IMG/VR virus record: IMGVR_UViG_3300003629_000016
Coordinates: 1 to 25,188 of that record
Length of the DNA stretch: 25,188 nt
DNA from: a virus
Reading direction: 5' to 3' (one strand)
Shown here: in pieces, positions 24,201 through 25,188 of the stretch
Layout of the letters: every line of letters starts with the position of its first letter
Numbering within the stretch: the stretch's first letter is position 1
Made by a program: the position numbers and the translations under genes
Notes under the pieces: model-generated
Database searches by the model: none
What the model saw: the letters and a program-made list of their open reading frames with translations, nothing else
Told to the model about the DNA's origin: nothing

Positions 24201-24306
24201 TCTTTGTAAAGGTGTGTTGGTAAAATTCACACTTACAAAGGGCAGGCGTGTGATTAAACCTGTTGACCGAGTGCGCCGCCCTTTGTAACGAACCAACCTT
24301 TGTAAA
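24201..24306. repeat. Four TTACAAAG boxes in direct and inverted order
   Basis: CTTTGTAA or its complement TTACAAAG occurs at about 24202, 24233, 24281 and 24299. TTACAAAGGGC (24233-24243) and GCCCTTTGTAA (24278-24288) form a perfect 11-bp inverted repeat. The first two boxes also pair through flanking GGTGTG / CACAC. On the minus strand TTTACAAA at 24210-24203 is centred 27 bp from the ATG at 24179, a typical TATA distance for leaderless messages. The boxes are therefore promoter elements, operator sites or both. Confidence 0.62.
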
Positions 24307-24382
24307 TAGGTATGCGTTCTACAGCTACTTAAAGGTTACTATCCTATAGCAAGCTGTAGCAGGCGACAGGACACTACAGGAT

Positions 24383-24589
24383 TCGGTAAATCCGGTTGCA
24401 TTTCTGAAGGGATTTTTATTTTCCAATGAAGCTTCATTCAAGGGTCGGTATATTATTTGAGAAGTAGAGAGTCGCCTTTGGTGAGTTGGCTTAGGTATTT
24501 TGGAAGTGGTAGTAATCACACGCGACAGGCTGGCCAGTGTGATTACCTGCCGTCTCGGAAAACCCGGTTGTATTTCAGAAATATTTTTA
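24383..24589 (+). repeat. Direct repeat pair with CCGGTTG core
   Basis: Copies at 24383-24418 and 24555-24589 start TCGG.AAA.CCGGTTG.ATTTC and end in a T-run with ATTTTTA. They agree in 22 of the first 26 positions and are 172 bp apart. Related partial cores AATCTGGTTG (near 24641) and TATCCGGTAG (near 24795) occur further right. They bracket the TGATTAC palindrome. Function unknown; could be binding sites of a replication or regulatory protein. Confidence 0.6.
24512..24546. promoter_or_regulatory. Operator-like palindrome GTAATCACAC ... GTGTGATTAC
   Basis: Perfect 10-bp arms GTAATCACAC (24512-24521) and GTGTGATTAC (24537-24546) are separated by 15 bp, so the arm centres are 25 bp apart on the helix. 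The TGATTAC part is the same heptamer found in promoter arrays P1 and P2, and GTGTGATTA occurs again near 24248. This looks like a binding site for a dimeric regulator, possibly the one acting at P1 and P2. Confidence 0.6.
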
Positions 24590-24616
24590 AAGCCGACCTG
24601 CGCAGCACGCGCGCGG

Positions 24617-24765
24617 CCATCAGATTTTGCATTTTAAAAAATCTGGTTGGGTGCGGGCAAAGAGATTTTCGTGATTCCCAAAGCAGATTTTTGCTTTTTG
24701 CGAAGGCAGTTTTGCATATCCACAAAGGATGTTTGCGATTCCACAAGGTTTGCCGCATGAGGCAA
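24617..24765 (+). repeat. Degenerate 21-bp-phased repeats
   Basis: AAAG/AAGG units begin at 24659, 24680, 24703, 24724 and 24745, giving spacings of 21, 23, 21 and 21 bp. A rough consensus is AAAGGAGATTTTGCGATTCC. Two weaker units fit the phase at 24617 and 24638, where CAGATTTT and AAAATCTG also form an inverted repeat (24621-24628, 24638-24645). T-tracts recur on one helix face, which favours bent DNA or cooperative protein binding, as in iteron-type origins or multi-site promoters. Function is inferred. Confidence 0.55.
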
Positions 24766-24843
24766 TGTTAGCTGATTGTCATTGAATATGGCTATATCCG
24801 GTAGCTGGGCTGTCTACCCTACAGATTCGGCGGAATTGGCCAC

Positions 24844-24884
24844 CCGACAGACTTATGGGTACGTATGCGTAAGAATTAGTCGCA
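24844..24884 (+). promoter_or_regulatory. Candidate promoter of the rightward gene
   Basis: CTTATGGGT (24852-24860) is centred about 29 bp before the ATG at 24885, and no ribosome site precedes that ATG. This suits the leaderless messages common in haloarchaea. The TATA match is weak. Confidence 0.4.
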
Positions 24885-25188
24885 ATGGCAGAAAGCCAAA
24901 GCGGATTGACGACGGTCGCACTGGATGAACAGGCACAGGCGTACCCGCGAAGGGTTATGCAGGCGGTCTTGACGGTCGGGCGAAAAGCCGGGTACAATGC
25001 AGGTACGATTGAGGATTACACTCCGCCTAAACACACCGACTTAGACGGGCGGGCGGTCATCACTCCCGAGTGGTACGACGGTCACATGACCGACGTTATG
25101 CACGACAGTGCCGGTGTTTTCGGTCACATGGCACTGGAAACCGAATTTGACGGTGTGTTTGGTGAGAATCACACCGGGAGTGAGTCAA
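24885..25188 (+). CDS. Rightward gene, N-terminal part, function unknown
   Basis: An open frame from the ATG at 24885 to the right edge gives 101 residues without a stop, beginning MAESQSGLTTVALDEQAQAY and continuing with PRRVMQAVLTVGRKAGYNAG, then ITPEWYDGHMTDVMHDSAGV. The base composition looks GC-richer than the leftward genes, and codon choice and length support a real gene. It is the only plus-strand gene and probably begins the early or replication block. Direction and isolation rest on the visible 304 bp. No family is recognised. Confidence 0.7.
   Translation, partial: MAESQSGLTTVALDEQAQAYPRRVMQAVLTVGRKAGYNAGTIEDYTPPKHTDLDGRAVITPEWYDGHMTDVMHDSAGVFGHMALETEFDGVFGENHTGSES

Larger units (their letters stand above)
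24180..24884. other. Divergent regulatory region, about 700 bp without genes
   Basis: This stretch lies between the leftward block and the rightward gene at the right edge. It contains several overlapping repeat families (described separately), TATA-like sequences for both directions, a 14-bp perfect palindrome AATGAAGCTTCATT (24425-24438), and 8-bp inverted arms CTACAGCT / AGCTGTAG (24319-24326 and 24352-24359) that flank a TTTAAGTA box on the minus strand. Short frames inside it lack ribosome sites and halophile-type acidic composition. It could hold promoters, operators, a packaging site or a replication origin. Confidence 0.75.

Noticed and set aside
24379-24393. T-arm-like hairpin GGATT-CGGTA-AATCC, suggesting a tRNA
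   Set aside because: No GTTCRA loop, acceptor stem or anticodon arm can be assembled around it.
24543-24758. Small minus-strand frame in the regulatory region
   Set aside because: Basic, Arg/Lys-rich product with no ribosome site, unlike every real gene here; it overlaps the phased repeats.
24621-24765. CRISPR array suggested by regular repeats
   Set aside because: Units of about 21 bp are degenerate and contiguous, with no unique spacers between identical repeats.

Overview
The window is most likely part of a tailed virus (or provirus) with a contractile tail that infects a haloarchaeon. The proteins are very rich in Asp and Glu, as in salt-in halophiles. Many genes start 5-10 nt after GAGGTGAT-type ribosome sites that match the haloarchaeal 16S 3' end, and TATA-type promoters are visible. 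Base composition looks moderate, lower than most haloarchaeal chromosomes. No integrase, tRNA or host housekeeping gene is visible, so a free virus and a provirus cannot be told apart. The species cannot be named from the sequence alone.

Layout. Nearly all genes lie on the minus strand and read from right to left in the usual order of a P2/Mu-like virion module. A regulatory region (24180-24884) separates this block from a plus-strand gene that runs off the right edge. Leftward come a 181-aa protein with a weakly cyclin-like C terminus (24179-23634), an AT-rich HNH endonuclease (23618-22977), small terminase, large terminase, a small Ig-like protein, a portal fused to a MuF-type domain, a 207-aa conserved protein, a 70-aa protein and two small membrane proteins. 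Next are a prohead protease fused to a scaffold, a decoration-like protein and the HK97-fold capsid protein. Adaptor, HK97 gp10-like neck protein and tail terminator follow. The tail genes are sheath, tube, tail assembly chaperone with a probable -1 frameshift extension, tape measure, a gpU/X-position protein, gpD-like hub, spike, gp25-like wedge, baseplate J and the start of a gpI-like protein cut by the left edge.

How it works together. Terminase pumps DNA through the portal into a capsid built on the scaffold and matured by the protease. Adaptor, neck and terminator proteins join the head to a contractile tail whose length is set by the 1318-aa tape measure. Many genes overlap by ATGA or TAATG, or are separated by a few bases, so translation is probably coupled. 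Two nearly identical promoter/operator arrays, before the small terminase and before the protease, probably split the module into co-regulated late units.

Most unusual points: the matched promoter pair and a palindrome sharing its TGATTAC element; clustered TTACAAAG boxes and 21-bp-phased repeats in the divergent region; the frameshifted chaperone with a Cys-rich extension; the protease-scaffold fusion with a nested scaffold start; jelly-roll-like additions on the spike and on gpJ; and an HNH gene whose stop codon lies inside a promoter element.
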